Origin: Tetracentron sinense
Lineage: Eukaryota > Streptophyta > Magnoliopsida > Trochodendrales > Trochodendraceae
Direction of reading: 5' to 3'
Length of the DNA: 64,000 nt
NCBI GenBank assembly: GCA_015143295.1
Contig: CM026570.1
Span: forward strand, 8,022,047-8,086,046
The notes beneath the pieces are model-generated. The model was not told where the DNA came from and searched no databases. It was given only the letters and a program-made list of their open reading frames with translations. Made by a program: the position numbers and the translations under genes. Positions within the stretch are counted from its first letter, which is position 1. Each line of letters starts with the position of its first letter. Of this stretch, positions 1-11,087 are shown piece by piece.

Positions 1-187
1 GGAAAGGGTTTTGCATATCAGTTGCAAATACATTGTTATGTATCAGAGGTTTGCAATTGAACTCATTATTGTTTAACAGCTGAACCTCATCTCTTAAGTT
101 ACGTTGAACTTCCGTCTATAACTGAAAGTAAAATAATTATTATGCCCTTAAGATTTTATTTCATAACCTCACAAAGCTAAATCAACT

Positions 188-890
188 GTCCTTGAACTAT
201 GATTAACAAGTTTTAACTTTTGTGGTTAATTTTTGTTATCTTATTTATCTAAAACCAAAGGTTAGATGCTTTAATCTTAAAGATTAGTTAATCTTAATCA
301 CCGTTAAAGGGTGTTAAAAGGAGACACCTCCTTAACTGCTCTTGAAATATGGTTAACAAGTAATAACCCCTATATATGGTTAATTTACTTTAATTTTTTT
401 TGTTTGAAAACCAAGGTTAGATGCTTTAACCCTAAGGATTAGTTAATCTTAACCACAATTAAATAGAGTTAAATGGGGCCACCCCTTGAACTATGATTAA
501 CAAGTTTTCAGCAATGTAATTTTTTTTTAAAAAAACCAAGCTTAGATGCTTTACCTTAAGGGTTAGTAAATTTTAACTACGATTAAAGGGAATTAAAAGG
601 GGACACCCCTTTACCCTTGAATTATGGTTAACAAGTTTTAATCATTGTGCTTAATTTTTTTATTTCTAAAGCAAAGGTTAAATGCTTTAACCCTAAGGTT
701 AATGAATCTTAACTACAATTAAAGGGAGTTAAGATGAGTAACTCTTTTAATTGTCCTTGAATTATGGTTAACAAGTTTTAACTTATATTGTTATTTTTTT
801 CTTACAAAACTAAGGTGAGATGCTTTAATCTTACAGGCTAATAAAACTTAACTACAGTGAAAAAAATGAGTTAAAAGTAAATACATGTCA
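188..890. repeat. Tandem array of about five 130-150 bp repeat units
   Basis: Five consecutive units begin near 191, 339, 482, 613 and 753 with variants of CTTGAACTATGGTTAACAAG. Each contains AGGTTAGATGCTTTAACC, then a TTAGT(G)AATCTTAACCAC block, and ends with GTTAAAAGGGGACAC or similar. Units differ by point changes and small indels, so the array is old. The same core occurs singly or as inverted pairs at about 1.65, 2.95, 5.9, 8.95, 10.35, 11.3, 12.6, 13.8, 18.3, 20.4, 59.2, 59.8 and 63.1 kb. No coding potential was seen. It is most likely a tandemly amplified piece of a non-autonomous foldback element. Confidence 0.8.
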
Positions 891-1317
891 AAAGGGTATT
901 ATTGTTCAAATTAAATGTCAGAGGGTATTATAATCACATTGTAAACGATTTTTTAATGCATTTTAACCGAAAGCGGAAGAATAAGGTTCTTTGTCAACCT
1001 GGTGAACCTGGTGAACAATGATGAGTTAATTTGGGTTTGTGGAAAGCCCTTCTCGCAATAACCAAACTTTAACTAAAACCTGCACGTGCCTGTGTAAAAG
1101 GCCCACTAGTAATATAAAAAGTGAGGGACACTTTCATTATCTTAGCTGCGAGGGCGGTTTAGTTTATCATGGTCATGGACAAGTGTCAACCTCACCGCAT
1201 TAGCACGTGTAAATGCAGCAAGAATTTTGAGGAGTTAAAAGGAGGAATCAGATGGGATTGTTCATTGGAATTTTGGCATTTGTTTGGAGGTATATGTGGA
1301 AGCACGCGTAAACAGAC
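890..1317. other. Intergenic stretch without recognised feature
   Basis: AT-rich sequence without a long open frame, RNA gene or clear repeat boundary. Confidence 0.5.
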
Positions 1318-1520
1318 CAGGGCGGTTTAGAGTTTTTTTAATATTTAAAACAGTTTTTAATTTAAAAAAAAAGAATTAATATTTAAAAAAAAAAAACTTA
1401 AAATTGGTGGGTGAACCCTAAGGGTGGGTGAACCTTACCCATGGTTAAGTGGTGTCAGAGGAGACACGTGGTGACCTCTAGTGGTGATAACCGGATTTGC
1501 CAAATCCCGTAATCACCAGA
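1318..1520. mobile_element. One-armed copy of a foldback element
   Basis: An A/T-rich centre leads into GGGTGAACCCTAAGGGTGGG, a TTACCCATGGTTAAG block, GGAGACACGTGGTGA, and ends GGTGATAACCGGATTTG. This matches the right arm of the complete palindromic element at 62948-63214, at the opposite end of the window. The left arm is missing here, so this is a truncated copy. Confidence 0.65.
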
Positions 1521-1619
1521 GATGATTTGGCTGCTAAACACGGGACCCTTTCTCTTTGTTACCTCAAAATTTTGTTGAGCAGTTATTAGTGGACCACAGA
1601 GTCCGTTGCTTAACTAACC

Positions 1620-1765
1620 GCCATGTCTTGATGTGCTTAGTTAAATTAAAGTTAAATTTTTTATTTTTTAATTAAAAATCGAGATTAGATTGCTTAATCT
1701 TAGGGGTGAGTGAATCTTAATCCGGTGAGTGTTAAAAAGTGGGTCGTAGACCAATGAGGACCACC
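1620..1765. repeat. Single copy of the foldback-core repeat
   Basis: Contains GATTAGATTGCTTAATC followed by a GTGAGTGAATCTTAATCC block, the same core as the array at 188-890. It is degenerate and lacks a clear inverted partner. Confidence 0.5.
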
Positions 1766-2463
1766 CTTTCGTTACATAATGGAAACCACTGATAAGTACA
1801 GCAATTTTTTATTTTTTTTAAGGGCTGGGAATATAGTAGAGTTTTAAATTTTCTTTGGTGTGGCAAAAGTATATGAATGAAAACAATTAAGGAAAATAAT
1901 CCCCTCCTTGGTCAGTGACACAAGGAGGGAGTCTCGGGGCCTTTTTATGCCACTTGACCCTTATTTACTTCCTTTAATTGTGATTAACATGCACTCACCC
2001 ATTAAATTTTCAATTGAGCTAATATTTTGCCATTATCTCTTAGGATACCCATCTTGACATTCAACAATTGGATTTTATAACAACCTGTTGCGTGTCACGT
2101 TATTAGACATTGTTCATTGAAGGTTTTAGTGAGTATGACTCACTTATAAATGTATAATCGAACTAATATTTTATCACGTGTCTCTTGGAAGATCTGTTTT
2201 GACATCTAAAGGTTGGATTCTAGAACAACCGGTCACATTATTGATAAATCATGCTTATTAAAACCTTCAATAAGCAGCCCCTAATACCATGACACCTAGT
2301 GTGGTTTCAGAATTCATCAATTTGATGTCAAGATGGTCTCTTGAGGGATATGTGACAAAAAATCAGTTCAATTAGACATACCATCCGATAAAAAATAGGA
2401 AAATTGGCTTACAAATGGAAGGGTAAATTAATATGTTACTGAGAAGAGAAGTAGAGGGGAGAG

Positions 2464-2591
2464 TTATGTAATATCATAAACAAGATAAAATGTTTCTATA
2501 ATTACACCAAATCTCATGGGAGAACAATGTAATATCATAAACAAGATAAAAGGTTTTTATAATTTCACCAAATCTCAGGGACGTCAGTATA
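2464..2591. repeat. Two-copy tandem duplication, unit about 64 bp
   Basis: The segment containing AATATCATAAACAAGATAAA followed by CACCAAATCTCA occurs twice in direct orientation with a few mismatches. No coding content. Confidence 0.8.
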
Positions 2592-2934
2592 ATTTACTCT
2601 CTTTTTTTAGTATTAAGTCCATCGTAGTCATAAAACTTATTAATGTTGCATTCTAATAAAAGTCAAGAAAAATAACAGCCCTCTTTATTGGGAGAGTCAT
2701 TATATAAATAAAATTAATTAAAATTTTAATTTTTTATATTATAATCTTTGTTATATATTTACAAAGTTTTGAGAGGGCTAAACTTTCCATGTAATCAATA
2801 ATTATATACAAAAGTGGATATTATTTATTTATTTTTTAAAATATACCTATAGAATATAATAAAAACAGAAATGGTGAGTTCAATCGCAGTATCTACATAG
2901 GCATAGGGTGGAGCCCCGGGGGGGCGGATGTATG

Positions 2935-3330
2935 AGTTAATTTTTTTTAATAAAAAATGACGGTAGATATATAAACTTTAGGGGTGAGTGAATCTTAACC
3001 ACAATTAATGGATGTTAAAATGGACAAGTGTCAAGTAAGGAAGGTGCGCGTTCCATTGAACACAAAACGCAAGTGTGAAAAAACAATTTCCATAATATAA
3101 AAATATAGTAATTTTAGAGTAGTCCACCCCACATTTGACTACATAATCAAATGTGTTCCCATTTCATTTTATTTAACTATGGTTAAGTCTAACTAACTTA
3201 AAGTTATTATTATTGTTATATTCTAAGTAACAAAGTTAAAAGGATGAACCCTAACTGTGAATAAATCTTAACCACAATGAATGAGTGTTAAATTGATAGG
3301 TAAAAACTAATGAACACTGAACCCATCTTT
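2935..3330. repeat. Cluster of foldback-core repeat pieces
   Basis: Two partial copies of the core (GGTGAGTGAATCTTAACCAC and related) lie at about 2940-3030 and 3180-3310. They are degenerate and have no recognisable ends. Confidence 0.45.
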
Positions 3331-3457
3331 TTCATTTTTTCTTGTTAGTTAACCTTTTTTGAAATGCTACATTTACAAATTTTATTACTAACATTACTTG
3401 GGACCCCCACCCCCCCACCCCCCTTTTAATTTTCTTGATACATGTAAGTTCCCTCTA

Positions 3458-4293
3458 CGTGTGGGAACCCCCACCCAATGTGTTAGGAAGGTGGCTCTCA
3501 ACGCGACCCTATACTACGTGTGGCAGGAAAGAAACAACAGAATTTTCAAAAACCAGTTTCGAGATTTCCACTCTCTATCGGAGCTGATTAAAAGTGATTC
3601 AAGAGGTCGGTTTTCATTTGATAGACCTACAGTGGAAGACTCAGATAGGAATAGGTCTTTGCTCGCCAAATGGGGTATCGAAGTTGAGTTTTTTATTTCC
3701 AACGTTAAAGTTTGTTCATGGTGCTTTCCTCCGGAAGGTTGGTGGGCTTTGAATTCGGATGGGTCCGCTCGCGATGATGGAGCTGGGATGGGTGGGATAT
3801 TGCGTGATCATAGGGGTGCCCTCTGTGCTGCCTTTGCTGAGGGTTGTTTACTTGAACATATTGACGTGCTAGAGTTGAAAGCAGTTATTAGAGGTCTTCG
3901 TATGGCTAAGGATTTTGGAGCAATTAAACTTTTGGTGTTTGTAGATTCTAAGTAGGTCGTTGACTGTCTTAATGGTGCTTCTAAGCCTCCGTGGAGATGG
4001 AGGGCTGAGTTTCAGGGTGCCCTCACGTTAGCCAGTGACTTTTCAGAGTGTGTTTTCCGGCATGTTTGGCGTGAATCCAATCGGGCTGCTGATTCCCTAG
4101 CGAAATTCTGCTCGGACTCTTCTATTCTAAACTTTCCTCATCTCCCTCTCCCTCTCCCTCTAGTGACTCAGTGTATTCTTGAGGAGGATCGGGCTGGAAA
4201 GATTTATACTAGAATGTAATATCGTTTGTGGTTTCAATATTATCTGATCGGGGTCTGCCTTAACCCCAGCTTACCATCCAAAAAAAAAAAAAA
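3458..4293 (+). mobile_element. 5'-truncated LINE retrotransposon with TSD
   Basis: An 836 bp insertion ends in a poly-A run (4280-4293) and is flanked by an exact 11 bp direct repeat, AGTTCCCTCTA, at 3447-3457 and 4294-4304. This is the signature of target-primed reverse transcription by a non-LTR retrotransposon. Only the 3' part of ORF2 is present, including the RNase H region. The coding frame has a single in-frame stop, so the insertion looks fairly young compared with the other LINE pieces in the window. Confidence 0.92.
3461..4219 (+). pseudogene. LINE ORF2 C-terminus with RNase H domain, one internal stop
   Basis: One continuous frame from 3461 to the TAA at 4217-4219 is broken only by a TAG at 3953-3955. 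It encodes the end of a plant LINE polyprotein. A spacer with YYVWQERNNRIF is followed by an RNase H-like domain. The first acidic residue is in NSDGSARDDGAGMGG, the second in VLELKAVIRGL and the third in VFVDSK. After the stop, the frame continues with a VVDCLNG block and HVWRESNRAADSLAKF, the usual RNase H end with its His and Asp. In a complete LINE this domain degrades RNA in the RNA-DNA hybrid. Reverse transcriptase and endonuclease are absent because of 5' truncation, so it cannot move on its own. Confidence 0.88.
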
Positions 4294-4800
4294 AGTTCCC
4301 TCTAAGAAAAAATTGATGGCTCCACCCGGTAATCATTTACGTAAGTTAAGAGTCAGGGAGATATACGACCAACTCTGGCGCTGCTCCTTTATTTGACTTG
4401 GAATGAAACCCAAAATATCATTTGGGGCCATCTCTTTTTTCTGTTTTTTGGGGCATGTGGGCAACTCTAAGTTACACTTTTACAGTAGCTGAATGATGAC
4501 AAAATGCAACCTTTCATCTGTTGTAAATTTTGGACAAATTTTAAAGCCTTTGCTTACTCTCAAAGTCTCGTGTTAGGTAAGGAGGACTAGGAATCATGCA
4601 AGTGTGTGGGATCCACCGATTTTGACAACATTAAATCGATAGGTTCTCTCTCTGGTGTGGTTAGACCAATTAAGAGGTGGGACCCATTTATGGGATGATC
4701 TTTACCGTCTGATTTTCATATGGACAAATCTAGCAGTAAGCCGTGCTTACCGCATTCTCATTCATTCCTTACTTGCCAAAAAAAAAAAAAACACTAGCAT

Positions 4801-4955
4801 CTATCCTTGTTTTAACAGTCTTGCTTTTTGACTGAAAATAAAAAATGGCTGAGAATAGGATTAAGCACGTCCCAACTAACACCTGTCCTTGTTTTAACAA
4901 TCTTGCTTTTTGACTGAAAATAAGAAATGGCTGAGAATAGGACTAAGCACGTCTC
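4801..4955. repeat. Two-copy tandem duplication, period 82 bp
   Basis: The segment with CTTGCTTTTTGACTGAAAAT and ATGGCTGAGAATAGGA occurs at 4801-4873 and again at 4883-4955 with few differences. Confidence 0.8.
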
Positions 4956-5095
4956 ATCTACCGGTACTAGTTGATGCCCACTGAGCTGTCCTCATTACAA
5001 GTTCCCAAGTTTTAAAGGAAAATCTTTTCTCATCAAAGGAGTGGTTTGATTTGATTGGTGTGATTTATCGATTTGGATGCTGCAAGCTTTAGAAT

Positions 5096-5372
5096 GGCCT
5101 CGGATTGTCTCTGCGAAGCCAGAAAGGCACCTCGGGGTTCATACATTGTGCGATAGTTGGCAAATAAATAAATGGGGGAGAAGTCATTTTATTTTCTCCC
5201 CATTATTTTGACTTCTCCCCATTTGATATCTCTCCCTCCCTTTATTCTCACACGCTTATCGTCACATGTCTTATTATGAGTTGAGAAGTCAAAATCATGA
5301 GCCCATGATTTTGACTTCTCCACCACTTGTCTCTTATCCTATTGAACCCCGAGATAAGATAAGCCTAAGACC
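5096..5372. mobile_element. Mutator-type MITE, degenerate TSD
   Basis: The left end reads GGCCTCGGATTGTCTCTGCG and continues with a CTCGGGGTTCA block. The right end is a decayed inverted copy. The interior has inverted GAAGTCAAAATCATG blocks. The flanks CTTTAGAAT (5087-5095) and TTTTAGAAT (5373-5381) match at 8 of 9 positions, as expected for an old 9 bp Mutator-type TSD. No coding capacity. Confidence 0.75.
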
Positions 5373-5422
5373 TTTTAGAATACATTAAGTTTCAGTGTAC
5401 TGAAAAGTATATACCAAATTAA

Positions 5423-5716
5423 TGGCCTTGGATTGTCTATGGTGAAACCCGAAAGGACTCATCTTAGGTTTCATAAAATAGGGGACAAGTGGTAGAGAAG
5501 TCAAAATCATGGGGCCCATGATTTGGACTTCTCCACCCATAATAAGACATGTGGTGATAAGTGGATGAGAGAATAAGAGGGAGAGATATCAAGTGGGGAG
5601 AAGTCAAAATCAAGGGGAGAAAATGGAACGACTTCTCTCCATTTTTACACCAACTATCGCACAATGTATGGAACCTCGAGAGCCCTTTTTGGCTTTGCCA
5701 GAGACAATCCGAGGCC
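5423..5716. mobile_element. Mutator-type MITE with exact 9 bp TSD
   Basis: A 294 bp element has inverted ends GGCCTTGGATTGTCTATGG (left) and, as reverse complement of the right end, GGCCTCGGATTGTCTCTGGC. It is flanked by perfect 9 bp direct repeats CAAATTAAT at 5414-5422 and 5717-5725. Long inverted ends with a 9 bp TSD define Mutator-like elements. It carries no transposase and must have been moved in trans. Relatives lie at 5096, 7459, 21244, 21594 and 60682. Confidence 0.9.
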
Positions 5717-5879
5717 CAAATTAATTAGTCCCCAAAAAGATCCAGATGCGTCCACGATCGGAGAGAGCCTTTCTGGCTTCGCCAGAGAGAATTCGAGGCC
5801 TCCATGGGACCAAGGCCCACAACAAGTAGCAAGAGGGAAAACTCCAATTTAAAATTTAGCAGCGTTTAGCGGATTGCCG

Positions 5880-6030
5880 TGTCCCCTGTCCCTTTTAACT
5901 TAAGCTTAAGTTAATTAATATTATTATTTTAGTTTTTATTTTTCTAAATACAAGGTTGGATGGATCAACCCTAGGAGTGAGTGAATCTTAACCACAATTA
6001 GTGAGTGTTGAAAAAGGGGTGGACCAATGA
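5880..6030. repeat. Foldback-core repeat copy
   Basis: Contains AGGTTGGATGGATCAACCC and GTGAGTGAATCTTAACCAC, the core seen in the array at the window start. An inverted AACTTAAGCTTAAGTT lies just before it. Confidence 0.5.
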
Positions 6031-6546
6031 GAACTTTGGAATTCACAATTTGTTAAACTTTGTTCTTTAAAAATATCAATACACCATCAAACCAACATGT
6101 AATACGCCACTAAGTGTTGATCGATAAGTGTGTGTTCGTTTCGCAAGAAATTAGCGTGTGAAATATCAATTCCTAAAAAATTATCTAATGTTCATGTGTT
6201 TGGTGTATCCATTTTCCGATAACAGAGATTGACATGATAAACAAATTAATCACCCTTATAGAAAATTAATGTCTCAGCCTCAACATTGAAACCTGGATTT
6301 CTTATCAAATTTTAAAAGGTCGAGAGCAGGGGCAAAGTCAAGAATTTTTCATTGCGGGGTGGGGGAAATTTTATGTATCAAAAAAATTAATAAAGTTTGT
6401 GTGAAGAATAATTAGGTGTACAGGAAATATTATAGGGGTTGAGGGAGAATTTTGTGTGTGTGAGAGTATTTGCTCTATATAATTATAAAATACGTTAATA
6501 TTGTATTCCAATGAAGTTCCAGTGCACAAGACCATTATTATATAAA

Positions 6547-7419
6547 TTAGCGGGTGGCACGTGAAATGCATGTGAGAGCAAGGGGAAGGAGTTAACCACA
6601 GTTAATAAGAGTTAAAAGGGACACGTATTAACCCATAGGTGTGATTGAACTGGCTAGTGGCACGTGAGAGCAAGGGGAAGGAGTTAACCACGTTTAATAG
6701 GAGTTAAAAGGGACACGTGTTAACGCGCGGGTGTAATTGAACTCTCCCCAAGTTCAATCACGATTGGCTGTGATTCTAAATAGATAGATGAGCAAGGAGT
6801 AGTTTGGGAATTAAAGTAAAACATTAAATCAGGGCAAGGGGTGGTTTGGGAATTAAAGTAAAACATTAAATCAAGGCAAGGGGTAGTTTGGGAATATCGG
6901 AAAAATCATCTACGCATGCCTCTCGCATTATAATAGTAAATTAAAGTAAAACATTAAATCAAGGCAACGGGTAGTTTGGGAATATCGGCAAAATCATCTA
7001 CGCATGTCTCTCATATTATAATAGTAAAGAAAAGATAAATTAAATTAAAACATTAAATCAAGGCAAGGGATAGTTTGGGAATATTGGAAAAGTCATCTAT
7101 GCATGTCTCTCGCATTATAATAGTAAATTAAAGTAAAACATTAAATCAAGGCAAGGGGTAGTTTTGGAATATCAAAAAATTATCTACGCATGTCTCTGAC
7201 ATTATAATAGTAAAGAAAAGATAAATTAAAGTAAAGTAAAACATTAAATCAAGGTAAGGGGTAGTTTGGGAATATCGGAAAAATCATCTACGCATGCCTC
7301 TCACATTATAATAGTAAAAAAAAGATAAATTAAAGTAAAACATTAAATCAAGGCAAGGGGTAGTTTGGGAATATGAGAAAAATCATCTACGCATGCCTCT
7401 CGCATTATAATAGTAAAGA
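6547..7419 (-). mobile_element. Non-autonomous Helitron with multiplied termini
   Basis: Read on the minus strand it begins TCTTTACTATTATAATGCG (ending at plus 7419), preceded by A. It ends with a short hairpin region followed by CCACCCGCTAA at 6547, followed by T. A 5' TC, a 3' hairpin plus CTRR, and insertion between A and T are the diagnostic Helitron features. Two things are odd. The 3' terminal domain is present twice, the inner end reading CACTAG near 6642-6647. The 5' terminal ATTATAATAGTAAA motif occurs six times at intervals of about 85-105 bp. No Rep/helicase gene is present. Confidence 0.8.
6785..7419. repeat. Tandem repeats inside the Helitron
   Basis: A nested array. First come three short units of about 43 bp built on GTAGTTTGGGAATTAAAGTA and ACATTAAATCAAGGCAAGG. 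They are followed by longer units that add TCATCTACGCATG and CATTATAATAGTAAA. The latter motif is at about 6927, 7011, 7108, 7197, 7302 and 7402, each occurrence being a copy of the element's own 5' terminus. Confidence 0.85.
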
Positions 7420-7458
7420 TAAAATTAATTATATTTTTAATTTCTTATATTATACATA

Positions 7459-7730
7459 GGCAAATGACTGTCTCTAGTGATGCCAGAAAAGTGGTCTCGG
7501 GCTTTCACACATTACACGACATGTGGCGATAAAAGGAAAGAAGTCATTTCATTTTCTCCCTATGATTTTGACTTCTCTCCACTCGATATCTCTCATTTTT
7601 CTAATCAATTTATCACCACATATCGCATAATGTATAAAAAAATCAAAATCATGTGAGGCAATGAAATGCCTTCTCTGTCACATGTCATATAATGTTTTGG
7701 AAGCCCGAGACCACCATTTCTTTTATTGCC
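7459..7730. mobile_element. Degenerate Mutator-type MITE
   Basis: The left end includes GACTGTCTCTAGTGATGCCA and GGTCTCGGGCTTTC. The right end has the inverted GGAAGCCCGAGACCACC. The interior has GATTTTGACTTCTCTCCACT as in the other family members. No clear TSD remains. Confidence 0.6.
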
Positions 7731-8900
7731 CTTTCTTTTATCGCACACAATTCTTTGCTTTGTACATATAAACAAATTACAAAATTTTAAAGGACTTTAT
7801 TTTGTACCTTCTACGTAATCAACAATTACATCCTTATTTGGGACATTATATTCAAAATTTTAACATTCTTTTAGATTACACCAACAAAATAATAAATTTT
7901 TCAAAATTTTGGGGGCCATTGCTCCTCCCCACCCCCTACTCGGGAGGTGCTACATAGTCATATATACGCCAATTGAGGCTTTGCTTGTGTATAAAACATC
8001 TTGTGTAACGTACTTAGGAGTGTGTAATACCTTCCACAATGCATGCTCGCCATCTCCTCGCCACTTGTCAACAATACCGGAGAAGATCCTTAGTCTATTA
8101 TTAATTTAATAAGAAGCATGCTAGCTCTCCTGTTGGCCTTCTTACTTTCAACCTAAAACCAAGACTTATTAAAATAAGTGAAGGTGGAGCCAAGTTTTCC
8201 CGAATTTTTTTTAAGGCCAAGTTTCGTGGGTTATCTCGATAGTTTATGTCAGTTTGTAAATTTTTAAGGCCACTGCTCCCTTTACCCGTGGCTACATCAT
8301 CTTCAATTACATAATATAAAACTTAATTTTTTAAAAGTTGAGTGGCTACTCCCTTGCCCCGTGCCTATGTCTTTTTAAATTAAATAACATAAATATAAAT
8401 TTATTTTTTTTACTCCTCAAAAGTTCGGTAGCTATAGTCCCCCGTAGCCCCCAGCTCTGCCCCTGTACCCAAGCTATGCCCCTATATATATATATATATT
8501 TTTTTTTTTACATAAGTTGAGGAGGCTTTAGCCCCCGGCCCCATGTGGCTCCGCCCATGACAATAAGGATAATGTTGGTTTTGAGTGTTGGTTTTTGGAT
8601 GAGAGGAGGGCCAACACAACTCTATTAATTACTAGAAACAAATAGGAGAATCGATGTTTATACTATTGAATATTTTTTTAGTCTTAGTATGAGTGGGAGC
8701 TATGCTTCACTACGTTGAATGGTTGAAGTGGAGCTCCCCTTTTCTATTAAAATGATGAAAATTCTAGGAAACAAAACTACCATAGTGTTTCCCCATAGTT
8801 ATAGAATTTCCACCGAATGTTGCATTGTAATGGGAGAGGTTCATATTTAAACACTTTTTTTTAGTCATCTCCTCGGGTGAGAAGCAGATTATTGCTCAAT
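7731..8900. other. Intergenic, with a C-rich dispersed repeat piece
   Basis: No credible gene. Between about 8230 and 8560 are short blocks with GTAGCCCCCAGCTCTGCCCC and CCCCATGTGGCTCCGCCCAT. Related text recurs near 12150-12420 and 63640-63700, so this is a dispersed transposon-derived sequence of unknown class. Confidence 0.45.
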
Positions 8901-8914
8901 TTCTCAAAAAGTCG

Positions 8915-9065
8915 CCTTTAAACTATGGTTAACAAGTTATTAACCCTTGTGATTAAAAAAGGTTTTGAATTTTTTTTTTAAAACCAAGGTTAGATGCTTT
9001 AACCCTAAATGTTAATAAATCTTAACTACAATTAAAAGGAATTAAAATGCGACATGTGGTGAGAA
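8915..9065. repeat. Single unit of the foldback-core repeat
   Basis: An almost complete single unit of the 188-890 array: AACTATGGTTAACAAG, AAGGTTAGATGCTTTAACCC, TAAATCTTAACTACAATTAA and GCGACATGTGGTGAG in the same order. Confidence 0.75.
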
Positions 9066-10160
9066 AAGGGGGGACAGGATGCCTTCCTTCATTCCAACAA
9101 CGAGAGCTGATTATTAATTTTTTTTTTAAGTACTAATTCCATCTCAAATGAGGAGATGACTATAGTACTTTATCTACCCTCAATGATTAAAAAAAAAAAT
9201 TCTTCTCAAAACCTCTGTGATTAAAAAAAATTTCTCCTACAAATTAAGGTTAAATACTTTAATTTTTAATTTTTCGCATTTACTCCAAAACCTTCCATAG
9301 ACGCAAGATGGGCCTAACACTACACTTAGAAGTGTTTTATTATTTTAATGGTTTAAAAAGCAAAATTCAAAGAATGTTTTGACATTTGGATGGCCCAGTT
9401 GCGTCTTTGGAAAATTTGTGACTGGTGCTAGCAAAATCCAACACCCTATTATCATATGTGCTCGTTCCTATCTTTCACACACGTCTTGAGGTTTAGAACT
9501 TTGGGAAATTGCCCCTATGTTTAGTAATGGATCGGTGCTCCACCGATGACCACCTACCATTTCATTTCTAAGTGCAATTTGTCACAAACATGATTGATCT
9601 CTCAGTGCCCTTCTCATAAATCAAATGTCCATCATAACCAAACCCTAGACATGGTTATGGGTGGTACAGGTGGGGTCGACCACCTACCCTAACCCGTTTT
9701 AAACTTGTTAAAAAGGCAAACCCGAATCCAGCCTAATTGCAAAAAAAAAAAAGTAAACAGTTATATGTAATTAATTATCCATAAATCAACTAAGGGTACG
9801 ATTGTTTTGAAAACCGGTTCAAACTGGCCGATTGAACCGGTAAAATCAGGAATCGGCCGTCAGTTAGTCTTTAAAACCATTAAAATGGGACAATTTTATA
9901 AGCCATTCTTAAAACCATGGAACAGAAGAATCGAACCGGTCAAACTTGTTGAACTGATTCAACCGAGAATTTGGTCACTGAAACGGTTCGATGGCCAATC
10001 CAATTATGAAAACATTGGTTTGACTTTTGAGCCCAACCTGATTATGAACGAGGCAAGGAGAAAATAATCCGATATCTACCCATACGCAACACAACTCAAA
10101 TCAGATGTCATAAAATGCTCAGGGGTCATGGGTCGGGTCGGGTCGGGTCCGGTCAGGTTA
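9066..10160. other. Intergenic, hAT-like subterminal repeats in second half
   Basis: No gene was recognised. From about 9650 to 10160 there are many CCGGTT, AACCGG and GGGTCGGGTC motifs, typical of the subterminal repeats of non-autonomous hAT elements. Boundaries are not clear. Confidence 0.35.
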
Positions 10161-10229
10161 CAGGCCATATACAATTGATGTGGCTAGGGCGTGTGTTAGG
10201 TAAAGTGGCATGAGTTCCAAGTTGTAGAA

Positions 10230-10604
10230 AGACTCGTGATTCTCTCCAGTTGTAACTGGACTCGGGGTGTCCAGTTCCGCTATTGATGCTGCCACGTGTC
10301 CCATTGCACACTCCTTGACTGTGGTTAAGATTCACCCACCCCTAGGATTTTCGGTCACCCACCTAATGCTTGGTTTTAGAAAAAGAGAACTAAAAAAGAA
10401 ATTTTAACCCCGGTTAACATTTACTAATTCCTAAGGTTAACTTTTTTAATAATAATTTTTCTAAAAACTAAGTGTAGGTGGGTGAACCCTAGGGAAGAGT
10501 GAATATTAACCACAGTTAAGAAGTATCAAAAGGGACATGTGGCAACATCAGTGGCATAACCAGAGTGGGAGAGTCCGGTTACAACTTGAGATGATTACGA
10601 GTCT
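10230..10604. mobile_element. Foldback (MITE-like) element of about 375 bp
   Basis: The two arms are imperfect inverted copies. The left starts AGACTCGTGATTCTCTCCAG and passes through GCTGCCACGTGTC and CTGTGGTTAAGATTCACCC. The right passes through GGGTGAACCCTAGGGAAGAG, TTAACCACAGTTAAG and ACATGTGGCAACATCAG and ends near TACGAGTCT. The centre is A/T-rich. The arms carry the dispersed core, showing that the core is part of a palindromic element. No TSD could be fixed by eye. Confidence 0.78.
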
Positions 10605-11087
10605 GTAGGAATAGTTTTGAAACCTTGTTCTGTCATTGTTATTGGGGATTCTGTCTTGTCCAAGTAATCTTAGTTTTTTTTTTTGGGTAATAAGTAATAT
10701 TAGTAATCTTAGTTCAGTACCAAAAAAAAAACGTACATCTTAGTCAAAAAAAACCTCCATCAAAGTTCAAACGCATGTAGTACCAAAAAGTTCAAACGCA
10801 TGTGCGATCAAGGAGATACTCCATTATAGTTTAATTTAACTGTTTTATGGGAAATATTCACCTCCTCGGTAGGTGATGCAAATAGGGGCGTCTTGGGTCT
10901 CCTTTTCATGCCACGTCTTCCTCTTTAAACTTTTTTTTAGTTGCGGTTAAGATTCGTTAACTCCTAGTGTTCATCCATCTACTCTTTGTTTTTAGAAAAA
11001 TAAAATCAAAAAAGTTTAACTGTTTTAGAAAAATAAAATTAAAAAAAACTTAATTTCAGGATTAGAAATTAACTTGAGTCAAGGCAC

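Noticed and set aside
2430-2600. CRISPR-like direct repeats
   Set aside because: Simple two-copy tandem duplications; CRISPR arrays do not occur in plant nuclear DNA.
3398-3457. Start of the RNase H open frame at 3398
   Set aside because: This part lies outside the LINE, upstream of its TSD; the frame reads through host DNA by chance.
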